From Maylandia zebra (taxonomy: Eukaryota; Chordata; Actinopteri; Cichliformes; Cichlidae), in the NCBI RefSeq assembly GCF_041146795.1, contig NC_135169.1, positions 16,592,352-16,656,351 on the forward strand: a DNA stretch of 64,000 nt. The letters are read 5' to 3'. Below are positions 25,502 through 37,844 of the stretch, piece by piece. The translations under genes and the position numbers were made by a program. The notes beneath the pieces were generated by a model that was not told the origin of the DNA, did no database searches, and was given only the letters and a program-made list of their open reading frames with translations. Numbering within the stretch: position 1 is the first letter of the stretch; each line of letters starts with the position of its first letter.

Positions 25502-27200
25502 ATGTCTTCCAGGAGATGGAAGCTCACACAGGAAGGCTTGACCCCTGAGTGGGGGACATTCTGTGATCTGCGTAGGGTAAGCGATGAGAAGGAATGTTTG
25601 AAAATGTGGATGAGGGAAGCAGAAAGGAGGGAAAATGAAGCAGCTCTGAAAGAATTACCTAGAGAAGTGCGTGGAAGACGCACAGTGTGCCTCCGCGCTT
25701 CTTCCACCTTCGTATAACACGGAGAACAAAACATCATTTCCCTGTTCACGCACTCTCTGTGCTTCTCCTTGTGCCCCAGTACAAGCTGTTTTGCAGGGCC
25801 TGAAAGCCGATGCAGACCTGGACTCCTTTCCCTCCCCATCCCGCTCTGCACCACACACCTCACCACCAGAGGATGCCAGTGCCAGTTCCGCGACTGAGGA
25901 GCGGCAGCCCCGCCAGGAGGAAGCGGAGAGAATGACACTCAGATCCGACACAGGGCCGAGAGAGGCCCTCCAAGCGCTCAGTCACACGGAGCGCGTCGCG
26001 AGCTGAAGCGAAGAAAGAGAAAATACAGAAACGGAGAGATGTGAGAGGAAAGTGCAGAAGTAAGGACAGCCGCCATGGATATTGCGCCCTTCCTTTTGCC
26101 ACGGATCAGCCTGAATATTGTCTCACTGATGATGAGTGGGACGATACAGAGAATGCAGACAGCAGCGAGGAGTTCGAAAAGTTCCAGACCGTGCAGAGAA
26201 CGCGGAGACAGCAACAGGCGAAAGGAGAAAACCTGCAGCTCCCGATGGTGGAAGTGGCGGGACCCGAGGGACCTATTTTAGTTGACAGACTGTGGACACA
26301 GTCAGACATCGCTGACGCCACAAGCCATCTACCTGACCCGCTCGTGTCGGGTGCAAAGTTCGGTGAGCAGCTCCTAATTTTCTGCCAAGAATATCGTCCC
26401 ACGGGTCAAGAAATTAGATGCGCACTGGCAGGCAAGCTGAAACCATGTGACCTGAGGAGAATATCACCTCACTTGCCTGATCCTACGCTGAAGATAAGAC
26501 ACCTTACCTATGAGCATGGAGAAAACCGTGAATATTGTACTGCAGTGACCCACCTGGTGGATAAGCTAAAGGAGGTTTTCCCAGATAAGGTGGACATGTC
26601 AAAGATTCAGGCTTGTAAGCAAAGAAAGGATGAATCTGTGGATGATTTCATACATTGCATGACAACTGTTTTTGAAGCTAATGGCGGAATACCCAAAGAA
26701 GACATGACGGGCGCCTCCGCCTCCACACATGAGCACAATCTCTGCGGCCATATTTTCAGAGGACTGAGACCAGGTGTGACAGCCGAGGTGAAGTGTTCAT
26801 ATGTGGGGGGAGATGATGAACCTCGGCTAACGGAACTGCGACGCCATGCCCGCCATGCTCAGAATCACCTGGACGAAAGAAAAAACAAGAAAGAGAAAAA
26901 CAGAGCGCCGATCTCCACAACGCGGCCTTAACGCTGTACAAAACTGCAGCGAACCCGTGGAGTGGCTTCCACGGTAAAGGCAGCTGGCACGACCGAGGCC
27001 GGGGAGGAAGACGTGATCGAGGACGCGATCGACAACGACAACACTGGAGAAGAGACCTAGCTATCTGTTTTTCCTGTGGTGAACATGGAGATTGGAGGCG
27101 AAGCTGCCCTAACTACGGCTACCCTAGAGGTGACCAGCATCAACGCCAAAGTGACCAGGGCCAGCGGTGGATGCATGCGGACTGAGACTGGGGGGAAAGG
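25502..27200 (+). pseudogene. ERV gag remnant
   Basis: Spread over three frames: an N-terminal piece (25502-25717, real ATG), a Pro/Ser-rich linker (about 25730-26006), and a 290-codon capsid-like piece (26041-26931) with the QACKQRKDESVDDF-type retroviral Gag segment. A basic RGRGGRRDRGRD stretch and one nucleocapsid knuckle follow in another frame (about 27066-27107). In the knuckle the expected His is Asp. Not translatable as one protein. Confidence 0.72.
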
Positions 27201-27389
27201 ATGCCAGAGTATGCTTCAGGCTGTGGTTTGCCCACCTCATCATAACAGGGAAGTGAAAATCACACACACCCATTGATGTAGAAAATGTTTTACACACACT
27301 TTAATACATCACACTTTTGAGCATGTAGAGCAGGTTTCTTTGTCACCAGCTGGTACATATGTACATTTAAATGGCGCGCCTTGTAAAAA

Positions 27390-29027
27390 ATGTTCGTTTT
27401 TAATCAGGAAGTAGAATTTCTTGTAGATTCTGGGGCCACCCACTCTGTACTACGCTCAGATTCTCTCTCACCCCAGCCCGTGCTGGGTGAGAGGTTCACT
27501 CATTCTGTATCTGCATCAGGAACCATACAGAGAGAAACTTTAACCATACCCCTGTGTTGTTTAGACGGACAGGGTAGAAAATTCACACACGGTTTTCTGT
27601 GGTCAGACCTGTGCCCGGTCAATTTTCTTGCCAGAGATTTGATGTGCAAAATGAAAATAAGTTTAATCTCCTGCTATAATGGCATCACAATCACGCAATC
27701 TGACTATGATTATATGATGGTGAAATATAACCCCGTGACTCCAGCTTTCGCTTACGGGTGGAAGCTGGAGGAGGGGCCGCTTGTTACAGAATTCATAAAA
27801 GCAACTCACAACTGCATGCCTCCAGATGTCTGTTTTATGGCTCCTGGAGAGTTGAGTTGCATGTCTCACTTTTCTCTGCATGGCCCTGATGACAGTTATG
27901 AGGAAGAATGGTGCAGAACCGAGAATGATTTACTAACTGTGACATGTATGTTTTGGAGCTCCACATTTGCTGCGCTTGCGATTTCTCTCACCGCTGAGCA
28001 AAGAAACATGTTTACTATGGATGCATCCGTCCCACATGTTTCCCTGGCAAAAGCTCACAGCTGCCAGTGGGAAGACATGGGAGAATTTATGCACCGGTGC
28101 TACCGCGCTTGCGATTGGGAGACCACAGAGAATCCCACAGTGCTGTTTTCTCGAGAAATGAAAGCCTACAACCAAACCGTGATGTATACAGTCCATTGTG
28201 TCCACTCAGTTGAGCTAGTGGGCATAGCTGTCTCACACTGTCTGCTTCAAGCGACACCTCCTCTAAACTCCTCACACCCCCTGCTGACAGAGGTGCCTGA
28301 CAGCCTGTGGGCCTCATCTAAGTATGATGTAGACCTGATTACAGATTGTGAGCCAGTGGTAATCACTCCAAAGTCCTCTTTTAGACCATGGCAAAGACAA
28401 TATCCTCTGAAACAGGAAGCCATAGAGGGGATTACTCCTGTGTTTGAATCCTTGTTAAATGCCGGAGTAATTATCCCATTCCCCACCTCCCCGGTTTGCA
28501 CTCCACTATTCCCTGTGAAGATAATCAGAGGACCAAATGAACCTGTTGAGTGGCGGTTTGTGCAGGACTTACAAGCTGTGAACAAGGATGTAATCCCCAG
28601 AGCCCCTGTGGTTCCTAACCCCCTGCTGGAGCAGAAAATTTCACACCTTTTTGCAGCTCGCTGGCTCAGGTACTCTTCCATACTGCTTGACATGCCCAAC
28701 ATCACAGTGAAGCGATGCACAACAGTCAACCCAGCCACTCTTCTCCCCACGCTAGAGGATGGTGAGCCACACAGTTGCACTGCTGTATTGGGTGAAACTT
28801 GTACACCTTGGATTGACTTGTTAGATGTTCCCATCGAGAACTTATATGTAGATGGCTCCTCCTCACATGATTCACGTGGAACTAACCGGGTGGGTTTTGC
28901 TGTCTATTCTGATCATGCCACTCTCTTTTCAGGCTCGTTGCCCAGACACTTCTCAGCACAGACTGCAGAACTTGTGGAGCTCACAGAAGCCTGTAAACTT
29001 GCGGAGAGTGTCATGGTTCGTATTTGA
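27390..29027 (+). pseudogene. ERV pol remnant: protease, RT N-terminus, RNase H start
   Basis: Open for 545 codons but chimeric. It starts with a retropepsin (LVDSGATHS near 27420), passes through a long poorly conserved region, then the start of RT (VEWRFVQDLQAVN near 28550), and jumps directly to the RT/RNase H tether and RNase H (LYVDGSSS near 28845). The RT palm with its YxDD site is missing, so it cannot support reverse transcription. Confidence 0.75.
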
Positions 29028-29610
29028 GGAAGAGACAAACGACTGAGAATCCATAGTGGGTCAGCACAAATCATTTTATTAAAACACACATTATACAGTG
29101 TGGGAAGAGCCGGACTTCTTCGTCGTTTGCACAAAGACAGAAAGCTTTATAGTCATTCTGACGTCACAAAGTTAGATCTTACTGGAAATGATAACAGTTC
29201 ACCCCACTCAAAAAGTTCTCCTTATATGGACTCCAGATGTTTCCACTCAGTCCAGCACTCCGAGACAACCAGTGTGTGTGGTGTGTATATCTATTCGTGT
29301 CGATTGTGAGTGTGTGTGTGTCAAACAGGGAGCATGTCCTGAGACGCCCTCACAGTTCTCCATAAGTGTGTGTGTGTACGTGCGTGTTGGTGTAAGGCTG
29401 AATACGTGCAAAACTGAACATAGACCGTTCCAGGGTCCAGCAGGACCACAGGCTTCTGCACATAATAGAGTATTACTTCTAGAATGAGTTTTATCCTACG
29501 TGCTCTGAAATAAATGGTAAATGATACATGATAAACTGATGATAAGTAATACAGACTAATGAAGTAACGATGAAATAAGGACAGTGCTTTATGAATGATA
29601 TATAGTGACA
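29009..29610 (-). mobile_element. About 600-bp insertion in ERV RNase H, possibly a solo LTR
   Basis: It separates two halves of the RNase H coding region. Ends read TGTCATGG...AGTGACA, and a minus-strand AATAAA lies about 65 bases from the left end, a layout like the LTR family at 17608 and 40850. I found no clean target duplication, so class and boundaries are tentative. Confidence 0.4.
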
Positions 29611-29619
29611 GTAAAATCA

Positions 29620-31081
29620 GATGTTTTCCTCAACAAGAGTCAGTCGGCCACCATCTACACTGACTCTCGCTACGCGTTCGGTGTGGTGCATGATTTTGGC
29701 GCCTTGTGGAGGCACAGAAAGTTCCTGAAATCTGATGGGAAGCCCATCCTCAATGCTAACCAGGTAGCAGCACTGCTGGACGCCATCCTCCTGCCTGCTC
29801 GCATTGCTGTAGTGAAGTGTGCAGCACACACAGGTAAAACTGATTCTGTCTCTCAAGGAAATGCCGCCGATGCAGCAGCCAAAGCAGCCGCCGAAGGAGG
29901 CCTACCCTTCCAACTTGTCTTGGCACCACTGTCCACACCTAACCTCGCTGATCTTCCTGCTGTACAGTCATTTGCCTCCCAGAGAGAAAACATGGCTGCA
30001 CACTGGTCGAATCTGTCTGGCGATCTCCTGACGGCCACCCATGTCTACCTAAACACTTCTTCCCCTGGTTTCTAAAATGGACACATGGGTTAGACCATGC
30101 GTCCAAAGGGGGGATGCTACAAGCAGTAACATCATTATGGTTCACCAAAGGGTTTTCCACAGCAGCTGGGAGGTTTTGTAAAAGGTGTCTCATTTGTGCG
30201 ACCAACAATGTGGAACGCCCAGTACAGGTAAACACTGCAGCACACCCCCCACCAGACATGCCTTTCGACCATCTAATGATGGATTTCATTGAATTGACAC
30301 CAGCCGAGGGAAAGAAGTATTGTCTGGTAATAGTGGACGTGTTCTCTAAGTGGGTAGAAGCATTCCCCACTAAAAGTGCAGACAGCAGTGCAGTGGCAAA
30401 AGCCTTCCTGTCAGAAATCATTCCCAGGTGGGGCATCCCGGAAAAAAAAAATCACAAGTGATAATGGTACTCACTTTGTGAACCAGGCATTGAAGGAGAT
30501 TAGCGAGCAACTAGGTTTCAAATTGCAAACAACTGTGCATATCACCCACAACCTGGAGGTGCTGTGGAGAGAATGAACGGCTCCTTATAATCCAAGCTGG
30601 TAAAGTGCTGTGAAGAAACTGGCCTCACATGGCCAAAAGCACTTCCCCTCGTGCTGATGTATGTGCATACGCGAACCAGACCTCCAGTACACCTCAGCCC
30701 TTATGAGGTGTTGTATTGACAACCTGCCAGAGTGGGGGCAGAACCCCCCAAATGGACAGGCATGTCCACACAGTTGTGCAACAGCGAAATGATTGTGTAC
30801 TGTCAAAATCTCTCCAGGACTCTCTTACAGGTACACCGAGCAGTGAAAGCAGCCCTGCCCAGGCCAGCAGAAGGACCCCTGTACCCACTCAAACCAGGGG
30901 ACTGGGTGTTAGTGAAAGATTTCAGAAGGAGACACTGGAAGGCGAAGCAGTGGCTGGGCCCATTCCAAGTCCTGCTGACCACACAAACGGCGGTGAAAGT
31001 TGGAGAACAAGTTACTTGGATCAACGCCAGCCACTGTAAACTCTTTGGAGGAGAACCACCCAGAACGGAAGAACAACTATA
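29620..31081 (+). pseudogene. ERV pol remnant: RNase H end and integrase
   Basis: TIYTDSRYAFGV (RNase H) starts the segment. The integrase HHCC region (about 30090-30220), catalytic core with Asp in MMDFIEL and SDNGTHF, and Glu in GAVERMNG are all visible but in shifting frames. One shift coincides with a run of about ten A near 30442. The C-terminal SH3-like part (PGDWVLVKDF...) ends at 31081. Confidence 0.75.
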
Positions 31082-32589
31082 AAAGACAAACGGAGCAGAA
31101 TAATCCCTGCACCTCATTCAGGTAGTAGGCAGTCTACCCTCTACCTGCGACAAGCCAAGAGCAACCCACGAGATGAGAGACAAAGGCCTTACTGAGTATG
31201 GCGGATACATTGACCTACACTATATGTATGCGACCACCCAGACTTTCAGCTTTGATCTGTGCAATGTGATAGACTGTAAAGGCTATAATGAAAGCTGGAG
31301 AGATTATGATGTTTATCATGTTGGAGTTTTGTGTGGTGGCATTCCAAGCCAGGGTACTGGGGGAACAGACAAAATCAGAGGGTAAGATGAAAAGTAAGAA
31401 TAGTTTTTCCTTTGTTAGAGCCTAATTGGCGACTGGTAGTGGCCTGAAACCATTACTGCTAACAATTAATAACCTGAATTGAAACCCCACTTTCCAGGAG
31501 ACCAAACTTCCCAGGACAATGCCACGACTCCAAAAAAGACTCCTTTTATTTAATCATAGGAGTGGATCAGGCCGGTGCAGACACAATGGGCATAATAAAG
31601 GTAAGACTACATCATGCACTAAGCCCAAACCACAGTATGACCCGTGCTAATGCAACAGAGGTCACCGCCACCATAGCCAAGCAAAGGTTCAGACCACTTG
31701 CGGACCCCTTTGTAAATTTTCTGAATATCACCTCCCCAGAGAATGTCGTGCAAGTAGAGACGGGTTACTAGACAAAAATACTTGGCTTGACTGGATAACA
31801 TACACAGCCAGGGTAAACAACATGACAGACTGTGTGGCCTGCCCTGCAGCCCGCCCCACACTGTTCACTGTGTCTCCCCCTTTATTGTTCTGGGAGGACA
31901 GGCCAGGATTTGATTGCATGCTGCAACTCCATATGAGGGAGAGGGTGGACAATGATTGCACTGTATTCCCTCCCTTCCCAGTGGTAAGGAAAAGTGTCAA
32001 CCCCCGTGTTCTCCGCAAAGGCCAGAAATTTTATGTGCCTAACCAGGGTTAATGCCACCCCTGTAGGACCTCCTGATGATTCATGGTGTGCTAAAATAAT
32101 AAATGTCACAAAATGGGGAAATTATGAGCAGCATTAATGCAGCTCGAGCCGATCTGTTCTGGTGGTGCAGTGACAAGGTGTTAAGAGACACTATGCTGGT
32201 CAGGAACCTGCACAACTGTGAGGTTGGCACTCCCTATAGTGTTAGCAGGGTCCCACGCCTCTGCAGAGGCCCATGTGGGAAGGGCCCGTAGGACCACAAC
32301 GGAAGATTTTGATTTGGCTAAAAACTCCCGAACTTATATAGATGCTGTAGGTGTCCCCAGAGGTGTCCCTGATGAGTTTAAATTGGCCAACCAGGTTGCA
32401 GGGAGGTTTGAGTCCATCTTCTTATGGGTAACTCCGAATAAGAATGTGGATAGAATCAACTATGTACATTACAATGTCCAACGACTGGCCAATCTGACAC
32501 GGGATGCAGTGGCGGACCTATCCGAACAGCCGGCTGCCGCATCCTTGATGGCCTGGCAGAATCGAATGGCTCTGGACATGCTCTTGGCT

Positions 32590-32595
<6 letters not shown>

Positions 32596-32621
<26 letters not shown>
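32596..32621 (+). repeat. 26-base G homopolymer
   Basis: Unbroken G run inside the env remnant. Length may be unreliable in the assembly. Confidence 0.9.
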
Positions 32622-32802
32622 CTGAACTATGGTGGGTCCTCTGTGCTGCACTTTCATTCCAAAAAACACAGCCCCAGATGGCACTGTAACCAGAGCCTTG
32701 GAAGGTTTGTGAACACTATCATCCCAAATGACAGAGGACTCCGGCATTACTAACCCCTTAGACGGGTGGTTCAACAGACAGTTTGGGAAGTATAAGGCCA
32801 TG

Positions 32803-34361
32803 CAGGGAGTGCAGAATTATTAGGCAAATGAGTATTTTGTCCACATCATCCTCTTCATGCATGTTGTCTTACTCCAAGCTGTATAGGCTCGAAAGCCTAC
32901 TACCAATTAAGCATATTAGGTGATGTGCATCTCTGTAATGAGAAGGGGTGTGGTCTAATGACATCAACACCCTATATCAGGTGTGCATAATTATTAGGCA
33001 ACGTCCTTTCCTTTGGCAAAATGGGTCAAAAGAAGGACTTGACAGGCTCAGAAAAGTCAAAAATAGTGAGATATCTTGCAGAGGGATGCAGCAGTCTCAA
33101 AATTGCAAAGCTTCTGAAGCGTGATCATCGAACAATCAAGCGTTTCATTCAAAATAGTCAACAGGGTCGCAAGAAGCGTGTGGAAAAACCAAGGCGCAAA
33201 ATAACTGCTCATGAACTGAGAAAAGTCAAGCGTGCAGCTGCCAAGATGCCACTTGCCACCAGTTTGGCCATATTTCAGAGCTGCAACATCACTGGAGTGC
33301 CCAAAAGCACAAGGTGTGCAATACTCAGAGACATGGCCAAGGTAAGAAAGGCTGAAAGACGACCACCACTAAACAAGACACACAAGCTGAAACGTCAAGA
33401 CTGGGCCAAGAAATATCTCAAGACTGGTTTTTCTAAGGTTTTATGGACTGATGACATGAGAGTGAGTCTTGATGGGCCAGATGGATGGGCCCGTGGCTGG
33501 ATTGATAAAGGGCAGAGAGCTCCAGTCCCACTCAGACGCCAGCAAGGTGGAGGTGGAGAACTGGTTTGGGCTGGTATCATCAAAGATGAGCTTGTGGGGC
33601 CTTTTCGGGTTGAGGATGGAGTCAAGCTGAACTCCCAGTCTTACTGCCAGTTTCTGGAAGACACCTTCTTCAAGCAGTGGTACAGGAAGAAGTCTGCATC
33701 CTTCAAGAAAAACATGATTTTCATGCAGGACAATGCTCCATCACACGCGTCCAAGTACTCCACAGCGTGGCTGGCAAGAAAGGGTATAAAAGAAGAAAAA
33801 CTAATGACATGGCCGCCTTGTTCACCTGATCTGAACCCCATTGAGAACCTGTGGTCCATCATCAAATGTGAGATTTACAAGGAGGGAAAACAGTACACCT
33901 CTCTGAACAGTGTCTGGGAGGCTGTGGTTGCTGCTGCACGCAATGTTGATGGTGAACAGATCAAAACACTGACAGAATCCATGGATGGCAGGCTTTTGAG
34001 TGTCCTTGCAAAGAAAGGTGGCTATATTGGTCGCTGATTTGTTTTTTGTTTTTGAATGTCAGAAATGTATATTTGTGAATGTGGAGATGTTATATTGGTG
34101 TCACTGGTAAAAATAAATAATTGAAATGGGTATATATTTGTTTTTTGTTAAGTTGCCTAATAATTCTGCACAGTAATAGTCACCTGCACACACAGATATC
34201 CCCCTAAAATAGCTCAAACTAAAAACAAACTAAAAACTACTTCCAAAAACATTCAGCTTTGATATTAATGAGTTTTTTGGGTTCATTGAGAACATGGTTG
34301 TTGTTCAATAATAAAATTATTCCTCAAAAATACAACTTGCCTAATAATTCTGCACTCCCTG
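32803..34361 (+). mobile_element. Complete Tc1/mariner (DD37E) transposon
   Basis: Terminal CAGGGAGTGCAGAATTATT at the left and its inverted copy at the right, with inner repeats of the AATTATTAGGCAA motif (about 32987-33001 and 34153-34166), so each end has two direct repeats (IR/DR layout). The right flank is TA and the left flank is TG, a probable mutated TA duplication. One intact transposase lies between. It inserted in an ERV env gene. Confidence 0.9.
33021..34037 (+). CDS. Tc1-like transposase, DD37E type, intact
   Basis: 338 codons from ATG to stop, the usual Tc1 length. The N-terminal helix-turn-helix region (about 1-50, SEKSKIVRYLAEGCSSLKIA) and a second basic segment (KKRVEKPRRKIT) should bind the terminal repeats. 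The catalytic core has D144 (LWTDD), D237 (FMQDNAPSH) and E275 (SPDLNPIENLW). Exactly 37 residues separate D237 and E275, which differs from the DD34E of classical Tc1 and fits the DD37E group. No stop or frameshift, so it could be functional. Confidence 0.93.
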   Translation: MGQKKDLTGSEKSKIVRYLAEGCSSLKIAKLLKRDHRTIKRFIQNSQQGRKKRVEKPRRKITAHELRKVKRAAAKMPLATSLAIFQSCNITGVPKSTRCAILRDMAKVRKAERRPPLNKTHKLKRQDWAKKYLKTGFSKVLWTDDMRVSLDGPDGWARGWIDKGQRAPVPLRRQQGGGGELVWAGIIKDELVGPFRVEDGVKLNSQSYCQFLEDTFFKQWYRKKSASFKKNMIFMQDNAPSHASKYSTAWLARKGIKEEKLMTWPPCSPDLNPIENLWSIIKCEIYKEGKQYTSLNSVWEAVVAAARNVDGEQIKTLTESMDGRLLSVLAKKGGYIGR

Positions 34362-34976
34362 TAGTGATGTCGTTGCTAATATCCATAGCTACTTTTATTA
34401 CCATTCTCACATGCTGCAGTAGTTGTCTGATCCCATCAGAATCAGAATCAGAAAGGGTTTTATTGCCAAATGTTGAGCAGGTTTACAACATTTGGAAATT
34501 GCTGCGGTGCTTCAGTGCAAACATACTGTCATAAATTACGCTTAAATAGACATGAAATAAAAATAAGAATAAGAATTAAAAGTGCTAAGTAGATAGATAT
34601 ATACATGATATATACATGAGTGCAGGTGGTGATCAGTGCCAAACATGGAATGATGCAGTGAACACAGCGTAGGGTCATGTGTTAGTGGTGGGAACAGTCA
34701 TACGGTTATTGTTCATGTGTCCAACAGCAGAGGGGAAGAAACTGTTCTTATGGCGAGAGGTTCTGGTGCGAATGGACCGGAGCCTCCTGCCTGAGGGGAG
34801 CAGGTCAAACAGACTGTGTCCAGGGTGAGAAGGGTCAGCTGAGATCCGAGCTGCACGCCCCAGTGTCCTGGAGGTGTACAGGTCCTGCAGAGATGGGAGT
34901 CTGCACCCAATCACCTTCTCAGCAGAGCGCACAACACGCTGCAGTCTCTGTTTATCCCTGATAGTGGTCCAGCGTA

Positions 34977-35858
34977 TGTCACACAGTGGAAATTTGTATT
35001 TATCTTGTATATTGTTTTTATTCTGCTTTTTAGTGTTTATTTATGAGTGGTGTTTTATTTGCATGGTTTTATTCTGTTTCTATTGCATGGTTTTTTGTGT
35101 TTTATGTGACATGGTTTTTATCCACTGTGGACTCGCTGCACATGGGACAAATTAGCTGATAGGGACCACCTGCTGAGGCAGGGGCGTGTCCAGAGGTGGC
35201 CTATCAGCTGTGTAAAGACCTTTTAAAAACAGGCTAACTGAGCACCGAAGGAGAGAGGCCCCAGACTGGAAGGTTAATATGAGATGGCCAGCGTGACGCG
35301 GCGACCCAGTCCTGACCTCATGGAATGGCAACAGTAAGAGACAACGCGTGTGATTGGCAGCAGGCCTGCATTTGACACTGACGCAAGGGGAGCTGTGGCG
35401 GTGGTCACATGATGGATTCGGGTGCAGAACGCAAGCCGGGCTGGGAAGTGCTGGGTCAGCGGAAGGACAAGAAGATGGGAGGCTCTTTCTTGTCTGCCGA
35501 AGACGAGGCTGGCATGGACTCTGCTCTAAAGAAGAAATTCCTGGCCTGCGGATGGACCCATAATGAACACGTGGCATAATTATAGTAAGGGGGGTTTTAG
35601 TGAATGTAGCAAATGCTAGTTTTACCGGTTTTAGAATTGTTTTATTTAGTTTTAGTAGATTGACAACATTTTATTACGTACTTTTTAAGGGTGTTTTTAT
35701 TTGTGCTCCCTGGCCTAGTAATAAACTGTTTCTGATCAGACCTGCTTCCTCGCTGTGCCCGTGGTATCTGACTCGCTTGCTCCCCCTTGTATTTTAAAGA
35801 ATCTTTCTTTTTAGAGTGGCATTCTGGCGCGACTGCTTTAGTGTCGCCGCACGTTACA
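34977..35858 (+). repeat. Solo LTR, 882 bp, inside LINE
   Basis: TGTCACACAG...CGTTACA with a 4-bp target duplication CGTA on both sides (34973-34976, 35859-35862). AATAAA at about 35720 lies 135 bases before the end. No internal retroelement region remains. It is a different family from the TGTCACGG LTRs. Confidence 0.8.
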
Positions 35859-35862
35859 CGTA

Positions 35863-36934
35863 CCACACGGTGATGGAGGAGGTGAGGATGGACTCGATGA
35901 TTGCAGTGTAGAACTGCATCATCGTCCGTGTTGGCAGGTTGAATTTCTTCAGCTGCCTCAGGAAGTACATCCTCTGCTGGGCTTTCTTGATGACAGAGGT
36001 GATGGTGGGCTCCCACTTCAGGTCCTGGGTGATGGTGGTTCCCGGGAAGCGGAATGAGTCCACAGAGGTGATGGGGGTGTCAGTCAGGATGATGGGGGGG
36101 AGTGGGGCTGTGTGCTTCCTGAAGTCCACAATAATCTCCACTGTCTTCTGGACATTTAGCACCAGGTTGTTGTGGCTGCACCAGGACACCAGACGTTCAA
36201 CCTCCCTCCTGTAGGCAGACTCATCCCCGTCCGAGATGAGCCCAATAACGGTGGTGTCATCTGCAAACTTGATTAGCTTGACAGACTGGTGGGTGGAGGT
36301 GCAGCAGTTGGTGTACAGGGAGAAGAGCAGAGGAGAAAGAACACAGCCCTGAGGGGAGCCGGTGCTGATGGTCCGGGAGTCCGAGACATTCTTTCCCAGC
36401 CTCACATGCTGCTTCCTGTCCGTCAGGAAGTCAGTGATCCACCGGCAGATGGGATCAGGCACATTCATCTGGGAAAGCTTGCCTCGGAGATGGTCTGGAA
36501 CGATGGTGTTGAAGGCAGAGCTGAAGTCCACAAACAGGATCCTGGCGTAGGTTCCTGGGGAGTCCAGATGCTGCAGGATGAAGTGTAGGGCCATGTTGAT
36601 TGCGTCGTCTACAGACCTGTTGGCTCTGTATGCAAACGGCAGGGGGTCCAGGAGGGGGGCCGTGAGGGTCTTGAGATAGGAGAGAACCAGGCGCTCAAAT
36701 GACTTCATGACCACAGATGTCAGAGCCACGGGTCTGTAGTCATTTAGTCCAGTGATCCTAGGTTTCTTGGGGACAGGGATTATGGTAGAGGACTTGAAGC
36801 AGGCAGGCACATGACATGCCTGCAGTGAGGAGTTGAAAATGCCAGAAAACACTGGGGCCAGCTCGTTTGCACAGTGTCTGAGGGTGGCAGGAGACACACC
36901 GTCTGGGCCGGGAGCTTTTCGAGCATTCAGACTC
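35863..36934 (-). pseudogene. LINE reverse transcriptase fragment (central part)
   Basis: Open for about 347 codons. It contains the RT blocks [36 protein letters not shown] and [10 protein letters not shown] (FADD catalytic pair), followed by [25 protein letters not shown]. The C-terminal part lies beyond the solo LTR at 34677-34972 and the N-terminal linker beyond the piggyBac MITE, so the gene is broken although the RT core itself is intact. Confidence 0.88.
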
Positions 36935-36938
36935 TTAA

Positions 36939-37840
36939 CCCTTTACAGCCGATCGGAGCGGGCACGCTCTGTTTTGCGTAACTATTTTTAAATCCTGGTA
37001 GCTCTGCAACCACGTAAGCTAGCGCAATAATTTTTTTTGCATATGAAACTGGAGGAGTTGTACTTACATCTTATGCCATCAGCTTGTCCTAGGTCACAGT
37101 TTCCTTCCACATATAGCTTTGCAAAAACTGCATAAAAATCACTTGCAGCAACAAAAACATGATATTCCAGAAACACGCTTCGCCGATCCGATCAGCTGTT
37201 TGTAACACTTCCTACGTCCATCACCGCGAACTATCACCGCATGACCTGCCCGAAACCGGAAGTGACGTCATTTTGCGGAAATGTAGTTTTTTTACCATCG
37301 TGGCCTCATGAGCTTATACTTGTGTTTTTAAAAGTTATGTTTGACTTCATGACTTTCTGTGTCGTTTCTGGGATGCTTAGGACTCATATTGCACTGCTGG
37401 AAATAGTTTATTATGATGCATATGCTGTTATTTTGCAAATTTGCACTATAATATTTATTTCCGTTTTTCCTGCAGTATATAAAAATTGGTGTATTTCAAA
37501 AATAAAACTATGAAGACACTTAAAATAAATTTCCTGTGGTGGGAAACTAGTTTGTGCAACTTTTGTATTTACAGTTTTGAGGGATAAGCCTCTAAAATTT
37601 CTCTAACAAGAAATATATGTTAAGAAAACAAAAACGATTTTCAATTTTTTTGTAGTTTATTGCACTTTTTTGCAATTTATGTAATTACTATGCACCTAAT
37701 GCAGACATATTATTAAAGTTTGGGCTATAATGGTTGTATTGATGTATAGCAACTTGAAATGCTCCCAAAAATGGCTCCACAGCATGTAAAAATATAATAT
37801 AAGCTCTGGCGGACTTGGTTCTATGGTAGGTCTTAAAGGG
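36939..37840. mobile_element. piggyBac MITE, 902 bp, complete
   Basis: TTAA on both sides (36935-36938, 37841-37844), inverted termini CCCTTTACAGCC and GGTCTTAAAGGG. Same family as 17030-19306 but in the opposite orientation and uninterrupted, which lets the solo LTR site there be verified. Confidence 0.9.
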
Positions 37841-37844
37841 TTAA

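Larger units (their letters stand above)
25502..34434 (+). mobile_element. Decayed endogenous retrovirus (gamma/epsilon-like), LTRs not found
   Basis: Gag, protease, partial RT, RNase H, integrase and Env remnants follow in retroviral order on the plus strand. The integrase C-terminus ends in WINASHCKLFGG-type sequence and is followed by Env, as in gamma/epsilon-like retroviruses. The RT core is deleted, several frameshifts and two insertions interrupt it, and the 3' end is cut by a LINE at about 34435. No LTR pair was identified, so the true limits are unknown. Confidence 0.8.
31090..34434 (+). pseudogene. ERV env remnant, split by a Tc1-like transposon
   Basis: Surface-subunit-like pieces (31173-32050) with several frameshifts and stops are followed by a transmembrane-subunit-like frame (32218-32595) that includes a heptad-like region and an MALDMLLAKRG segment. 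A 26-base G-run disrupts the frame there. After the inserted transposon (32803-34361) the frame resumes with a hydrophobic membrane span (about 34362-34434) and is cut by LINE sequence. Confidence 0.65.
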
